Shown: one piece after another, positions 25,867 to 34,649 of the stretch
Position numbering within the stretch: the stretch's first letter is position 1
Layout: each line of letters opens with the position of its first letter
Notes under the pieces: model-generated
Seen by the model: only the letters and a program-made list of their open reading frames with translations
The model's database searches: none
Told to the model about the DNA's origin: nothing
Source: UBA168 sp011055275
Lineage (GTDB): Archaea > Thermoproteota > Thermoprotei_A > Marsarchaeales > UBA168
Assembly (NCBI GenBank): GCA_046635845.1
Contig: JAQQXN010000001.1
DNA: 64,000 nucleotides
Direction: 5' to 3' (one strand)
Position numbers and translations under genes: made by a program

Positions 25867-26253
25867 ATGGCTTCTTCTCTTTCAAACGTTTTGGACGCCA
25901 TATATAAGGCCGAGAAAAGGGGTAAGAAAGAGGTGATAACTTATCCCGCGAGCAAGCTCGCCGCTTCAACGCTCGCTAGACTGCGCGAGCTCGGGTACAT
26001 AGGGGACTTCGAGCTGATAGAAGACGGGAGGAACGGGAAGTTTAAGGTTGAGTTGCTCGGCAGGATAAATAAGTGCGGTGCCATAAGGCCTCCGCTCTTC
26101 CTTCAAAGCGACGAGTTAATATCTGGAGACGTGAGATTTCTTCCGGGAAAGGGCGTCGGCGTGCTCTTGGTCTCGACCCCCTTTGGGGTGCTTACCAGCT
26201 CAGAAGCAAGGGATAAGAGGATAGGCGGTGTCCTCATAGCTTACGCCTACTGA
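25867..26253 (+). CDS. rps8: Ribosomal protein uS8
   Basis: 128 residues, family start SSLSNVLDAIYKAEKRGKKE and C-terminal GVLLVSTPFGVLTSSEARDK. GGTGATC overlapping the S14 stop is the ribosome binding site (spacing 5 nt to ATG). Confidence 0.96.
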   Translation: MASSLSNVLDAIYKAEKRGKKEVITYPASKLAASTLARLRELGYIGDFELIEDGRNGKFKVELLGRINKCGAIRPPLFLQSDELISGDVRFLPGKGVGVLLVSTPFGVLTSSEARDKRIGGVLIAYAY

Positions 26254-26319
26254 TGCTCCTTGCCTAGTCTCTGCCCGCGAAGACGTCACCCCTAAATACT
26301 CCCCTCCTTTTCTTTTGAG

Positions 26320-26850
26320 ATGCCTAAATCGCTGACTTTGACCAAGGTGATCACTCCCCCAGAGGGGGTTAAGGTCCAGCTCAAAGACGAGAGGACAGTA
26401 CAAGTTGAAGGAAAGTCTCAGCTAACGGTTAGGCTGCCCATGGGCAATTACTCTTTGGAACAAAAGGAGAGCTCCATAGTTGTGACTGGAACGGGCCTTA
26501 AGAAGGAGGACAGGGCCATGTTCGGTACTGTGGTCGCGCTTATCAGAAACGCCCTAACCGGCGTTGTCGAGGAGTACGAAAAGACCCTGGTGGTCGCGTA
26601 TTCCCACTTCCCCATGAACGTTCACGTTGAAGGCAACAAGGTTGTCATAGAGAACTTCATAGGGGAAAGGGGAAAAAGGTACGCGAACATAGTGGGGGAT
26701 ACCAAGGTCGAGGTCAACGGTGATATCATAAAGGTCAGGGGACCGGATAAGTACGCCGTTGGGCAAACGGCAGCGAATATAGTGTCTGCTTGTAAGCTCA
26801 GCGGTTACGACCGCAGGGTTTTCCAGGATGGAATTTTTATAAAAGCGTGA
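26320..26850 (+). CDS. rpl6: Ribosomal protein uL6
   Basis: 176 residues made of the two L6 repeats; GTGLKKEDRAMFGTVVALIRN and the C-terminal KYAVGQTAANI segment are diagnostic. A 66-nt gap before it contains CCTAAATAC centred 23 nt before the ATG, so an internal leaderless promoter may start here. Confidence 0.95.
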   Translation: MPKSLTLTKVITPPEGVKVQLKDERTVQVEGKSQLTVRLPMGNYSLEQKESSIVVTGTGLKKEDRAMFGTVVALIRNALTGVVEEYEKTLVVAYSHFPMNVHVEGNKVVIENFIGERGKRYANIVGDTKVEVNGDIIKVRGPDKYAVGQTAANIVSACKLSGYDRRVFQDGIFIKA

Positions 26851-26855
26851 TGTAA

Positions 26856-27224
26856 ATGAGCGAAATCAGGCAGAAGATAATTAAGAAGCGCGCGGGCGCA
26901 AGGGAGTTCAGGAGGACGAACTGGTTCAAGTTCAAGAGGGTGGGGACCTTTTGGAGGAAGCCGAGAGGGGACGACAGCAAGATAAAGAGAAAGGTGGCTG
27001 GTCACACGCCCATGCCATCTCCAGGCTTCAGGTCGCCAAAGGAAGTCAGAGGACTGCACCCGTCCGGTTTTGCAGTATCGGTGGTTCACAACGAGAAAGA
27101 GCTTCGCGCGGTGCCTTCTGGACGCGCCGTATATCTTTCCTCGGGTATGGGAAGAAGAAAAAGGGAGGCGCTCCTGGAGGTGGCTAAGGAGCTAAAGCTT
27201 AAGGTGTTAAACGGGGGTAAGTGA
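26856..27224 (+). CDS. rpl32e: Ribosomal protein eL32
   Basis: 122 residues. The eL32 signature (REFRRTNWFKFKRVG, WRKPRGDDSKIKRK, MPSPGFRSPKEVRGLHPSG) is clear. 5 nt after L6. Confidence 0.94.
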   Translation: MSEIRQKIIKKRAGAREFRRTNWFKFKRVGTFWRKPRGDDSKIKRKVAGHTPMPSPGFRSPKEVRGLHPSGFAVSVVHNEKELRAVPSGRAVYLSSGMGRRKREALLEVAKELKLKVLNGGK

Positions 27225-27226
27225 AT

Positions 27227-27664
27227 ATGGACTTGAGTTTTCAGAGGAGGCTCGCCGCCTCGTTGCTAGGTGTGGGGGAGAGCCGCGTTTGGATCGACCC
27301 CAATCGGGAGGACGACGTGGCCGAGGCCATAACTAAGGAGGACGTGAGAAACCTCATAGACAATGGCATCATAAGAAAGAGACCTCAATCGTCGCCTTCG
27401 AGAGGTAGGGCCAGAGTGCTTGCAAGGAAGAAGAGCAGGGGACAAAGGGCAGGCATGGGAAGTCGCAAGGGTAAGGCTAACGCCAGGAGGGGTCTTGACG
27501 TTTTATGGGTTAAAAGGGTTAGAAAGATGAGGGCATACTTGAGGGAGCTCAAGGAGAGAAACGAGATAGATCCGAAGACCTACAGGACCCTTTACATGAG
27601 GGTTAAGGGGAATGCATTTGCCAGCCTCTCAAGCCTCAAGAGGTACTTGAACAAGGGTAGATGA
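27227..27664 (+). CDS. rpl19e: Ribosomal protein eL19
   Basis: 145 residues from ATG 27227 (a GTG at 27221 overlaps the L32e stop). QRRLAASLLGVGESRVWIDP and the basic central RGQRAGMGSRKGKANAR identify it. Three nucleotides of its stop region overlap the L18 start (ATGA). Confidence 0.95.
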   Translation: MDLSFQRRLAASLLGVGESRVWIDPNREDDVAEAITKEDVRNLIDNGIIRKRPQSSPSRGRARVLARKKSRGQRAGMGSRKGKANARRGLDVLWVKRVRKMRAYLRELKERNEIDPKTYRTLYMRVKGNAFASLSSLKRYLNKGR

Positions 27665-28263
27665 TCATGACTTCGCACAGTCCTAAGAAGGTTTACCTGT
27701 CAAGATATCGCAGGAAGAGAGAGCGGAGAACCGATTACAGGAGAAGGCTTAGACTGCTTCAATCGGGCGCTCCTCGCCTCGTGGTTAGACAGTCGAACCG
27801 CTACATAAATGCTCAGCTAGTGGTCTACGGTGAAGATGGAGACAAAACCGTGGCGGAGTTTTCCTCAAGAAACCTCTCGAAGTTTGGATGGAAGGGCGAC
27901 GAGGACAATATAGCCGCGGCGTTTTTGACCGGACTGGCCCTAGCAAAGGTGGCGCGCGAGTCGGGCTTTAAGGCGGAAATGGTCGTGCCGGACCTCGGTA
28001 TGCACTCCCCGCACAAGGGTGGAAGGGTTTTCGCCTTGCTAATGGGGGCTTCGGAGGGAGGCCTACCAGTTAACGTGGGAGAGGAGGCGACGCTAGACGA
28101 GAGCGCTCTGAGGATGGAGGCGCTGGCCAAGTACGCCGCCGAGCTCAAGGCAGCGGACCAGAAGGCCTACGCTCAGAGGTTCTCAAGGTACGTAAGCAGG
28201 GGCTTGGAGCCCGAGGGCCTTCCGGCCCACTTTGATGAGATAAGGAAGAGCTTGGGTGCTTAA
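27661..28263 (+). CDS. rpl18: Ribosomal protein uL18
   Basis: 200 residues, archaeal/eukaryal L5-like version of L18: RKRERRTDYRRRLRLLQSG, LVVRQSNRYINAQLV and the GLALAKVARESGF helix. Binds 5S rRNA with L5. ATG overlapping the L19e stop. Confidence 0.95.
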   Translation: MIMTSHSPKKVYLSRYRRKRERRTDYRRRLRLLQSGAPRLVVRQSNRYINAQLVVYGEDGDKTVAEFSSRNLSKFGWKGDEDNIAAAFLTGLALAKVARESGFKAEMVVPDLGMHSPHKGGRVFALLMGASEGGLPVNVGEEATLDESALRMEALAKYAAELKAADQKAYAQRFSRYVSRGLEPEGLPAHFDEIRKSLGA

Positions 28264-28264
28264 A

Positions 28265-28894
28265 ATGTCAGAGTGGAAAGCTAAGACTAAGCTTGGCGCG
28301 ATGGTTGCTTCTGGGGAGGTAAAGACCATATCTCAGGTTTTTGCCTTGAACCTCCCCATAAGGGAAGTACAGATAGTTGACGCGCTTATCCCAGATATGA
28401 GGGTCGAAAGGATAAGCATGGAGAACGTTCAGAAGAAGACCGACGCCGGAGCCGTAAGGAGGATGAGGGTAACGGTGGCGGTCGGCAACGGGGATGGCGT
28501 TGTGGGGATAGGGTCCGGAAAGGCGGCTCAGGTCCTTGATGCAGAAAACAAGGCCATAGAGGCAGCTAAGCTGAACCTGATTTACGTTCACCGTGCGTGC
28601 GGTAGCTGGGAGTGCGGCTGCGGAGAGCCCCACAGCATACCCTCGGTGACGGTTGGGAAGAGCGGGTCCGTCAGGGTGATACTTTACCCAGCTCCTAGGG
28701 GAACCGGCCTGGTGGCCAGCGATACCATAAAGAAGATCCTCGCGCTGGCAGGCATAAGCGACGTCTGGAGCAGGACCCTTGGCGAGACGAGGACCACGCC
28801 CAATCAGGCGCTGGCTGCCTTTGACGCTCTTAAGAACATGGAAACCATGAGGAGGCAAGAAGATTGGTCGAGGCTTCGAAGGTTTTGGTCATAA
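28265..28894 (+). CDS. rps5: Ribosomal protein uS5
   Basis: 209 residues from ATG 28265, one base after the L18 stop. The double-stranded RNA-binding domain (VTVAVGNGDGVVGIGSGKA) and C-terminal fold (GTGLVASDTIKKILALAGI) are intact. It works in decoding fidelity. Overlaps the L30 start. Confidence 0.96.
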   Translation: MSEWKAKTKLGAMVASGEVKTISQVFALNLPIREVQIVDALIPDMRVERISMENVQKKTDAGAVRRMRVTVAVGNGDGVVGIGSGKAAQVLDAENKAIEAAKLNLIYVHRACGSWECGCGEPHSIPSVTVGKSGSVRVILYPAPRGTGLVASDTIKKILALAGISDVWSRTLGETRTTPNQALAAFDALKNMETMRRQEDWSRLRRFWS

Positions 28895-29247
28895 GGTTTG
28901 CTGGAGAAGCTGGTCTTTCTCCCAAGAAGCTTCAAACGCTCGAGTACTTAGGTCTCAAGAGGAAGCACTGGGCAGTGGTGATTGACGACACTCCGTCTTA
29001 CAGGGGAATGCTTGCAGCGGTCGAAAGGGAGGTAGTTTGGGGACCGCTGGACGACGAGGCGGTGTCCCTAATATGCGAGAGGGCAAAGCTGCCCCAGGAG
29101 CAGGTAGACAAGATAAGGTCCGGCGAGGTGTCGCTTTTGCCAAGGCTTGTGAGGCTTCATCCTCCAAAGAAGGGCTACAAGGATTACAGCTGGCGTAGGG
29201 GGAACATCGGGGCGGACATAACCGCTTTGCTTAAGCGCATGGCTTGA
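28864..29247 (+). CDS. rpl30: Ribosomal protein uL30
   Basis: 127 residues in the archaeal long form; the L30 core is KVLVIRFAGEAGLSPKKLQT, with the archaeal C-terminal GYKDYSWRRGNIG. TTG start with GGAGG 8 nt upstream, overlapping S5 by 31 nt; TTG 28885 is an alternative. Confidence 0.92.
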   Translation: MVEASKVLVIRFAGEAGLSPKKLQTLEYLGLKRKHWAVVIDDTPSYRGMLAAVEREVVWGPLDDEAVSLICERAKLPQEQVDKIRSGEVSLLPRLVRLHPPKKGYKDYSWRRGNIGADITALLKRMA

Positions 29248-29294
29248 AGATGGGGGAACGCTTAAAGCTTGTAAACCGTGTAGGGTGAAATCTA

Positions 29295-29717
29295 ATGCCG
29301 TCACCTGGCAAGATAAAGAAGAGAACTCACAAGTATCGGGGCAAGAGGAGCATGGGATACGGAAGGGTTGGCAAGCACAGGGGAAAGGGCGCCAGAGGAG
29401 GAACCGGAAAGAGCGGGTACCATAAGGGCAAGTGGTCGCTTACAATAAAGCTTGCCAAAGAGGGAATCAGGGTTTACGGCAGGCACGGGTTCCATCCCGT
29501 CGTTAGGAGGACGGTAAAGACCATAAACCTTTACGACCTCGATGCCCTAAGCGCTGGAAAGCAGGAAATAGACTTGACCGCGCTGGGAATAGACAAGCTC
29601 CTCGGAAAGGGAAAGGTAACTCATCCGGTTAAGGTTCACGTTAACGCCGCAAGCGCAAGGGCCGTGGAGATGGTAAAGCGGGCAGGAGGAGAAGTAATAA
29701 CTGCGGAAAACGCTTAA
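29295..29717 (+). CDS. rpl15: Ribosomal protein uL15
   Basis: 140 residues, with the N-terminal glycine/lysine-rich KHRGKGARGGTGKSGYHKGK and a C-terminal globular part. Preceded by GGTGA, 7 nt before the ATG. Last ribosomal gene before secY. Confidence 0.94.
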   Translation: MPSPGKIKKRTHKYRGKRSMGYGRVGKHRGKGARGGTGKSGYHKGKWSLTIKLAKEGIRVYGRHGFHPVVRRTVKTINLYDLDALSAGKQEIDLTALGIDKLLGKGKVTHPVKVHVNAASARAVEMVKRAGGEVITAENA

Positions 29718-29743
29718 AAATGAGGATGGGGTTTTGAAACATC

Positions 29744-31165
29744 ATGCGCGCCATAGACGTCCTGGCGCCGCCGGGCAACGCCATACCCGGTCCGCGGAAG
29801 CCAGCAAAGAAAACCTCGCTTACCGAGAAGCTCATATGGACCGGTGTCGTCCTGGTACTTTACCTTGTGATGTCTGATATACCGCTTTACGGGATATCTT
29901 CTTCGGTTTCTTCTGCCTTTGCGCAGCTAAACGCCTTTAGGATAATATTCGCTTCCACGAACGGTACTCTCATGCAGCTTGGGATAGGCCCCATAGTGAC
30001 AGCGGGCCTTGTGATGCAGATATTGGCTGGCTCAAAGCTCATTGACATAGATTTGTCTAACGAGGATGACAGGGCCAAGTTCACTGCCTCTCAGAGGTTT
30101 CTCACCATAATATTCGCGCTTTACGAGAGCGTAGCCTTCATATTGGGAGGGGCCTTTGGCTCGCTTACGTTGCTGGACAAGGTCCTCGTGCTTGCGCAGC
30201 TACTCTTCGCAAGTTACGTGGTAATGCTGATGGATGAGCTCCTGCAAAAGGGATGGGGTATTGGAAGCGGTGTCTCGCTTTTCATATTGGCCGGCGTTGC
30301 CGAGTCCGTTGTCATGGACTCGATTTCTCCCGTCATGATATCCGGTGGCCCCCTCGGCGCGATTCCCTACCTTATCTACGTTATCGAAAAGCACATGCCC
30401 GTTTGGACGGCGTTCATAAGGCCTGAGGGAAGCCCCGACATGACCGGCTTCATATCCATGATTGCCGTAACGCTTTTGCTTGTATGGCTTCAGGGCATGA
30501 GCGTTGAAATACCTGTGGCCTACGAGAAGGCGAGGGGCCTTAGGTCGAAGGTCCCGCTTCAGTTCCTTTACGTGAGCAACGTTCCCATACTGCTTGCCCT
30601 CATCCTCTTCGCGCAGCTTTTGTTCTTTGGGGAAAGGGTCATGACGATCTGGAACCCCAACAACAGCAACCCCATACTGAACTTCATTGGGACCTTTAAC
30701 ATGACGAATCCATCGAACCCCATTCCCACGGGCGGGATACTTTACTACTTCCAGGCACCCACCGGCCTTGCGATGACGGCCAGTCACCCGCTTGAGGCGA
30801 TTGGAAACTTCGCTCTCTTGGTGGGTTTCTCGGTTATCTTTGCTTACCTTTGGGTTGAAGTTTCTGGCATGGGGGCTAGGGAGCAGGCAGAGCAGATGGT
30901 TGAGTCCGGGCTTCAGATACCCGGCTTCAGAAGAGAGGCGAACGTCATAGAAAGTAGGCTCAAGGGCCCAATAAGCGCCCTTACCCTGATCAGCGGGCTT
31001 GTGGTAGGCGTGATAGCTGGAGTTGCGGATATGCTAGGAGCGCTTGGAACTGGCATGGGGATACTGCTCGCCGTGGGCATAGTGTTCCAGCTTTACCAGC
31101 AGCTTGTGCAGGAGGAGTTCCTGGAGATATACCCAGGCCTCGAGAGGTTCTTGGGTAAGTCATGA
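29744..31165 (+). CDS. secY: Protein translocase subunit SecY
   Basis: 473 residues, ten membrane helices as expected for the SecYE-beta channel. Signatures: GIGPIVTAGLVMQILAGSK in TM2, GWGIGSGVSLFI, and VEIPVAYEKARGLRSK in the cytoplasmic loop. GCTTAAAAATG is centred about 26 nt before the ATG, so secY has its own leaderless promoter as well as possible read-through. The usual downstream adkA lies 4.6 kb away on the other strand. Confidence 0.96.
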   Translation: MRAIDVLAPPGNAIPGPRKPAKKTSLTEKLIWTGVVLVLYLVMSDIPLYGISSSVSSAFAQLNAFRIIFASTNGTLMQLGIGPIVTAGLVMQILAGSKLIDIDLSNEDDRAKFTASQRFLTIIFALYESVAFILGGAFGSLTLLDKVLVLAQLLFASYVVMLMDELLQKGWGIGSGVSLFILAGVAESVVMDSISPVMISGGPLGAIPYLIYVIEKHMPVWTAFIRPEGSPDMTGFISMIAVTLLLVWLQGMSVEIPVAYEKARGLRSKVPLQFLYVSNVPILLALILFAQLLFFGERVMTIWNPNNSNPILNFIGTFNMTNPSNPIPTGGILYYFQAPTGLAMTASHPLEAIGNFALLVGFSVIFAYLWVEVSGMGAREQAEQMVESGLQIPGFRREANVIESRLKGPISALTLISGLVVGVIAGVADMLGALGTGMGILLAVGIVFQLYQQLVQEEFLEIYPGLERFLGKS

Positions 31166-31201
31166 CTTTTTAACCCTTAAAAGCGCTGGCGCCTTCTGCT
31201 C

Positions 31202-31825
31202 ATGGCTCAGTACGTGGTCAAGTTAGGCGAGGTCATGTTAGGGGAAGGCGTGCAGCTGGGCGACTTCGTTAAGCTCTGGGGACCGCTCAGCGTTGGGGTG
31301 GGCACATCCATTGGCGATTTTTCCGAGATAGGCCATCCCGCATCACACGGGGAAAAGGCGCTCACCGACATAGGTGATGGATGCAACTTGAGGGCTGGAG
31401 CCATAGTCTACTCGGGGGTAAGGATATCTTCGGGTGTCACCTTCGGACATAGGGTGATGATAAGGGAAGAGACAGAAATAGGGGAAGGAACCCTTGTGGG
31501 CAGCTACACGGTAATAGATGGAAAGGTCAAGGTGGGAAAGAACGTCAGGATCGAGACAGGGGTCTATATTCCTCCATACACGGTGATCGAAGACGACGTT
31601 TTCCTTGGTCCCTACGTCATAATGACAAACGATAAGCACCTCCTTACACCTCCTGAGCCATTGGTGGGGCCTCACGTGAGGAAAGGTGCCCGCGTGGGAG
31701 CTGGCGCGGTGCTGCTTCCGGGTGTCGTCATAGGCGAGGGGGCCCGGGTTGGGGCGGGCGCGGTGGTGACGAGGGACGTGAAGCCCGGCGAGACCGTCGT
31801 AGGGGTTCCCGCAAGGCCAATGTGA
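31202..31825 (+). CDS. Left-handed beta-helix acyltransferase (sugar N-acetyltransferase)
   Basis: 207 residues built of hexapeptide repeats (for example VGVGTSIGDFSEIG, GVVIGEGARVGAGAVVTRDV) with a C-terminal VVGVPARP end. This fits the WbpD/WlbB type, which acetylates UDP-linked amino sugars using acetyl-CoA. TATA-like TTAAAAG lies 24 nt upstream. The stop is close to the epimerase gene (45 nt to its likely start), so the two probably act in one nucleotide-sugar pathway. Confidence 0.8.
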   Translation: MAQYVVKLGEVMLGEGVQLGDFVKLWGPLSVGVGTSIGDFSEIGHPASHGEKALTDIGDGCNLRAGAIVYSGVRISSGVTFGHRVMIREETEIGEGTLVGSYTVIDGKVKVGKNVRIETGVYIPPYTVIEDDVFLGPYVIMTNDKHLLTPPEPLVGPHVRKGARVGAGAVLLPGVVIGEGARVGAGAVVTRDVKPGETVVGVPARPM

Positions 31826-31869
31826 TACCCAACTCTTATAACCGGGTATCTTTCTTTCATGATAGGCCG

Positions 31870-33330
31870 TTGAAAGCCGTTGTGACGGGTAGTTCGGGGT
31901 TCATAGGTTTCAACGTGGCCGAGTGGCTTAGCAAATCGGGATATGACGTCGTGGCAGTTGACGTGGCGGAAAAGCCCGAGGATCTCAGCGCGCGTTACGC
32001 GAAATTGGATCTCACGGACAAGGAGGCCGTGATACGGTTGGTCGAGTCGGAAAGGCCTGATTACGTGCTTCACTACGCGGCGATCACGACCCTTTCGTCA
32101 ACCATAAGCGATCCATACTCGGCCTTCTTCGTGAATGATTTTTCCACGCTCAACCTCCTCGAGGCTTCTTCGCGCATCGGAGTTAAGAGGTTCGTCTACG
32201 CCAGCTCGGTCTTGGGAAGCACGAAGGTCCACGTGAAGTGGGGGCAAAAGGAGATGAGCCTTCCCATATCAGCTCTTTGGGATGTCCCCATATCTGATGT
32301 CACGGTAAAGAGCGTTAACCCGCTCACTGGGAAGGCGGACTACATGCCCATATCGTCTGTGATAAGGCATAGGCTTGGCAAAAAGGACCTCTACAGGATA
32401 TGGTACAAGAAGGGAGCGGAGAGAAGCGTTGTGGCCACCGGTGATCACTCGGTTTTCGTGCTTACTGATGACGGTATGCTCAAGGCCAGGGAGGTAAGGA
32501 CGCTAGAAGCGGGTACCGATTACCTGTTCCCTGACGATGGTTACGGCGTTCCCTGCGGTCCAGATGAGAACGCCCTCTTGAAGTCCTCGCTCAGCCAAGG
32601 GGCTGAGATAACGGAGATAGAGCAAATAAGCGACGACGAGCTCAAGATGCTTAAGGCGCAGGGAGAGTATGACGGCTACGTTTACGACATATCGGTTCCG
32701 GGCTCAGAGGCCTTCTTCGGAGGCGATGTCCCGGTGCTTCTGCACAATTCCTCTAACGTTTACGGGGCTCCCCTTAGGAATCCAGTGAGGGAGGATGACC
32801 CCTTTGCTCCAAGGGTACCGTACGATCATACCAAGGTCGTTGCCGAGTACATGATATCCGCTTACGCCATGGCCAAAAGGATACCCTATTCCATAACGAG
32901 ATCCTGGCTCATATTTGGAGAGCATGATAAGCCCAACAGGGCAGTCCCCATATTCATAAGGAAGGCGGTGAGGGACGAGCCAATTACCCTATACAACTCA
33001 GGAAGGGACGTAACCGACCCATATCACGTCAGCAATTACCTGAAGGCCCTTGAGGTGATCCTGAAAGACGAAAGGGCCATAGGTCAAGCCTATAACGTGG
33101 GGACCGGAAGCCACATGAGCGTAGCGCAGATGGCTCAGTCCATAGTGGACATACTCGGAAGCCACTCGAAGCTCATACTGGCCGGTCCCAGGAGCGAGCT
33201 TGAAGCTCAGCCGCAGATAAGCTACCCAAGCATCGAGAAGATAACGGGCCTTGGCTACTCGCCTGTGACCAGCTTCAAGGACGGTATCCTGAAGACAAAG
33301 CAGTGGATGGAGAAGAAAGGACTGCTTTGA
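31870..33330 (+). CDS. NAD-dependent nucleotide-sugar epimerase/dehydratase with mini-intein
   Basis: 486-residue precursor, 305 after intein removal, a normal extended-SDR length. NAD motif GSSGFIGFNVAEWL at the N-terminus, DYVLHYAA, then the catalytic motif YAS//SSNVYG interrupted by the intein (residues 113-293), and the active-site YDHTK (Tyr318/Lys322 in the precursor). Substrate not identifiable; GalE-, RmlB- and WbpP-like enzymes share these motifs. TTG 31870 is preferred since it gives a canonical N-terminus; a GTG at 31822 overlaps the previous stop but adds 16 unrelated residues. Confidence 0.9.
   Translation: MKAVVTGSSGFIGFNVAEWLSKSGYDVVAVDVAEKPEDLSARYAKLDLTDKEAVIRLVESERPDYVLHYAAITTLSSTISDPYSAFFVNDFSTLNLLEASSRIGVKRFVYASSVLGSTKVHVKWGQKEMSLPISALWDVPISDVTVKSVNPLTGKADYMPISSVIRHRLGKKDLYRIWYKKGAERSVVATGDHSVFVLTDDGMLKAREVRTLEAGTDYLFPDDGYGVPCGPDENALLKSSLSQGAEITEIEQISDDELKMLKAQGEYDGYVYDISVPGSEAFFGGDVPVLLHNSSNVYGAPLRNPVREDDPFAPRVPYDHTKVVAEYMISAYAMAKRIPYSITRSWLIFGEHDKPNRAVPIFIRKAVRDEPITLYNSGRDVTDPYHVSNYLKALEVILKDERAIGQAYNVGTGSHMSVAQMAQSIVDILGSHSKLILAGPRSELEAQPQISYPSIEKITGLGYSPVTSFKDGILKTKQWMEKKGLL
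32206..32748 (+). other. Mini-intein without homing endonuclease
   Basis: 181 residues inserted between YAS and SSNVYG. Block A begins at Ser1 (SVLGSTKVHV), block B has the TxxH motif in ATGDHSVFV (Thr78, His81 of the intein), block F reads VYDISVPGSEAFFGGD and block G is VPVLLHN with the penultimate His and terminal Asn. The next residue is Ser, as needed for transesterification. No LAGLIDADG or other endonuclease segment fits in this length. Removal restores YASSSNVYG, so splicing should be needed for enzyme activity. Confidence 0.9.
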
Positions 33331-33416
33331 TTTGAAACCTCGACAAGTTTAAGTGCTATGGGCCTCCTTTTTCGGCTGTGAGGAGCCTATCTCACCCTGA
33401 CCTATGATGAGGGTAG

Positions 33417-34384
33417 CTAAGCTGAGCCAAAGGGCCTTGGGTAAAGGCCAGCGTCCATTATTACCCTTTTTATCTTCAGGGGTTCCTTGTTTAAAGCAAG
33501 CTGGTCAAAGGGAAAGTTCGAGGTCGCGAGGGCTACGGCCTCTCCTCTCTTGGTCGCCACGACCACTTGTTGACCTGTCTGAATTCTTTTGTCGACCATG
33601 AGGATGTCCTCCCCTCTTGGCTTCATTCCCCTGCAAACGGGGTCCACGGCTGCATCCGATATCACGACCTGCGGAAATTCCCTTAACGCCTCTTCAAGCG
33701 GCCTAACCACCTTCCTCGCGGGTTCCTCGTTGCCTTTTTTGAGCTCAGAAGCGGCCTCGTACACGTCGTAGAGGTCCACGGAATCCCTTTCCTCGAACAC
33801 GCCGCTTTTAGTCCTCCTGAGCTCCTCCATGTGCGCTTCCACCCCCAAGGCATAGCCCACGTCAACGCAAAGCTTTCTCATGTACGTTCCTGGGTCGACG
33901 CGAGCCCTAAAGAGTACGTCCCTTCCGTCTACTTCTATGACGTCTATTTTGTAAACTGTGCGTATCCTTCTAACCCTTTTCACGGAAGACCTGAGCGGGG
34001 GTCTCTGGTATATCTCCCCTTGGAACTGGCGCAGTACCTCTCTCAGCTCGCGCTCGTCGACGTCGCCGTGAAGCCTCATGAGGCACACGTATTCTTTATC
34101 TGAATCTATGAGTGGTTTAAGCGCCCGCGTGGCTTTTTCAAGGGCCAATGGGAGTACACCGGACACGGCGGGATCTCCCCGGCCAAAGCCTCAAGGGTCC
34201 CTCCGTGACCGACCTTGCTAAGCCCAAACATCCTCTTAACCCAAGCAGCTACCTCGTGACTGCCTGGCCCACTTGGCTTGTCGAGGTTTATGACGCCTAG
34301 CGAGAGATGTCTCTTGATCTCCCTGTGCCAAGGGTCCTCCCCGTGATCCTCCCCCTCCTCATCCTTTATAACCAAAAAATCCAT
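33417..34384 (-). CDS. cbf5: Pseudouridine synthase Cbf5 (dyskerin family), interrupted by a 17-nt intron
   Basis: Catalytic subunit of H/ACA RNPs, isomerising uridine in rRNA. Exon 1 is 34384-34192, exon 2 is 34174-33417; joined they give 951 nt and 316 residues. Exon 1 encodes GVINLDKPSGPGSHEVAAWV and KVGHGGTL; exon 2 continues PAVSGVLPLALEKATRA, the tRNA-like PPLRSSVKRVRR block, GTYMRKLCVDVGYALG, and the PUA domain at the end. The catalytic Asp of the GTLDP motif is made only after splicing, because its codon is split G/AT. Last gene of adkA-cmk-L14e-cbf5. Confidence 0.93.
34175..34191 (-). other. Archaeal BHB intron in cbf5 mRNA (17 nt)
   Basis: Coding-strand AGGCTTTGGCCGGGGAG. The flanks fold into bulge-helix-bulge: outer helix GGGA/UCCC (34201-34198 with 34173-34170, extended by CACGG/CCGTG after an A-G mismatch), 3-nt bulge AGA (34176-34174), 4-bp central helix CCCU/GGGG (34197-34194 with 34180-34177), 3-nt bulge UGA (34193-34191), inner helix GGC/GCC with loop UUUG. 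Cutting after the second base of each bulge joins CTTG to ATCCC, giving Leu-Asp-Pro in frame. The intron is otherwise frame-breaking. Confidence 0.9.
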
Positions 34385-34403
34385 ATCTTATTTTGTTAGC
34401 CGC

Positions 34404-34649
34404 TTATAACCGTGCTGATCGCGCGCTGAGAATCGCTAGGAGCTCCGATTCTTCTTTGAAGGATGCGGTCTCGCCGGTTGGCTGAACGTGCCTTAGGTTG
34501 AAAGCCCTTTTCTTTAAGGTCCCATTTTCTGCGTAGGCTGCGTACACGAAGCGCGTGTCGAGGGGCTTCAGCACGACGCACTTCTTTCCTGAACGCCTGC
34601 CGGCCGTTATGACGCAGACCTCACCCTTGCGAGGAACTCCTATCCTCAA
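34404..34649 (-). CDS. rpl14e: Ribosomal protein eL14
   Basis: 81 residues: GVPRKGEVCVITAGRRSGKK is the KOW-type start of archaeal L14e. TTG start, overlapping the end of cmk by 29 nt. 19 nt before cbf5. This gene order is common in archaea. Confidence 0.9.
   Translation of the reverse strand: MRIGVPRKGEVCVITAGRRSGKKCVVLKPLDTRFVYAAYAENGTLKKRAFNLRHVQPTGETASFKEESELLAILSARSARL

Noticed and set aside
32206..32748. Homing endonuclease inside the intein
   Set aside because: The space between blocks B and F is too short and no LAGLIDADG, HNH or GIY-YIG motif is visible.
34106..34384. cbf5 taken as a frameshifted pseudogene or sequencing error
   Set aside because: The insert is exactly a 17-nt element flanked by a perfect bulge-helix-bulge, and exact excision restores the catalytic motif; chance error would not do this.
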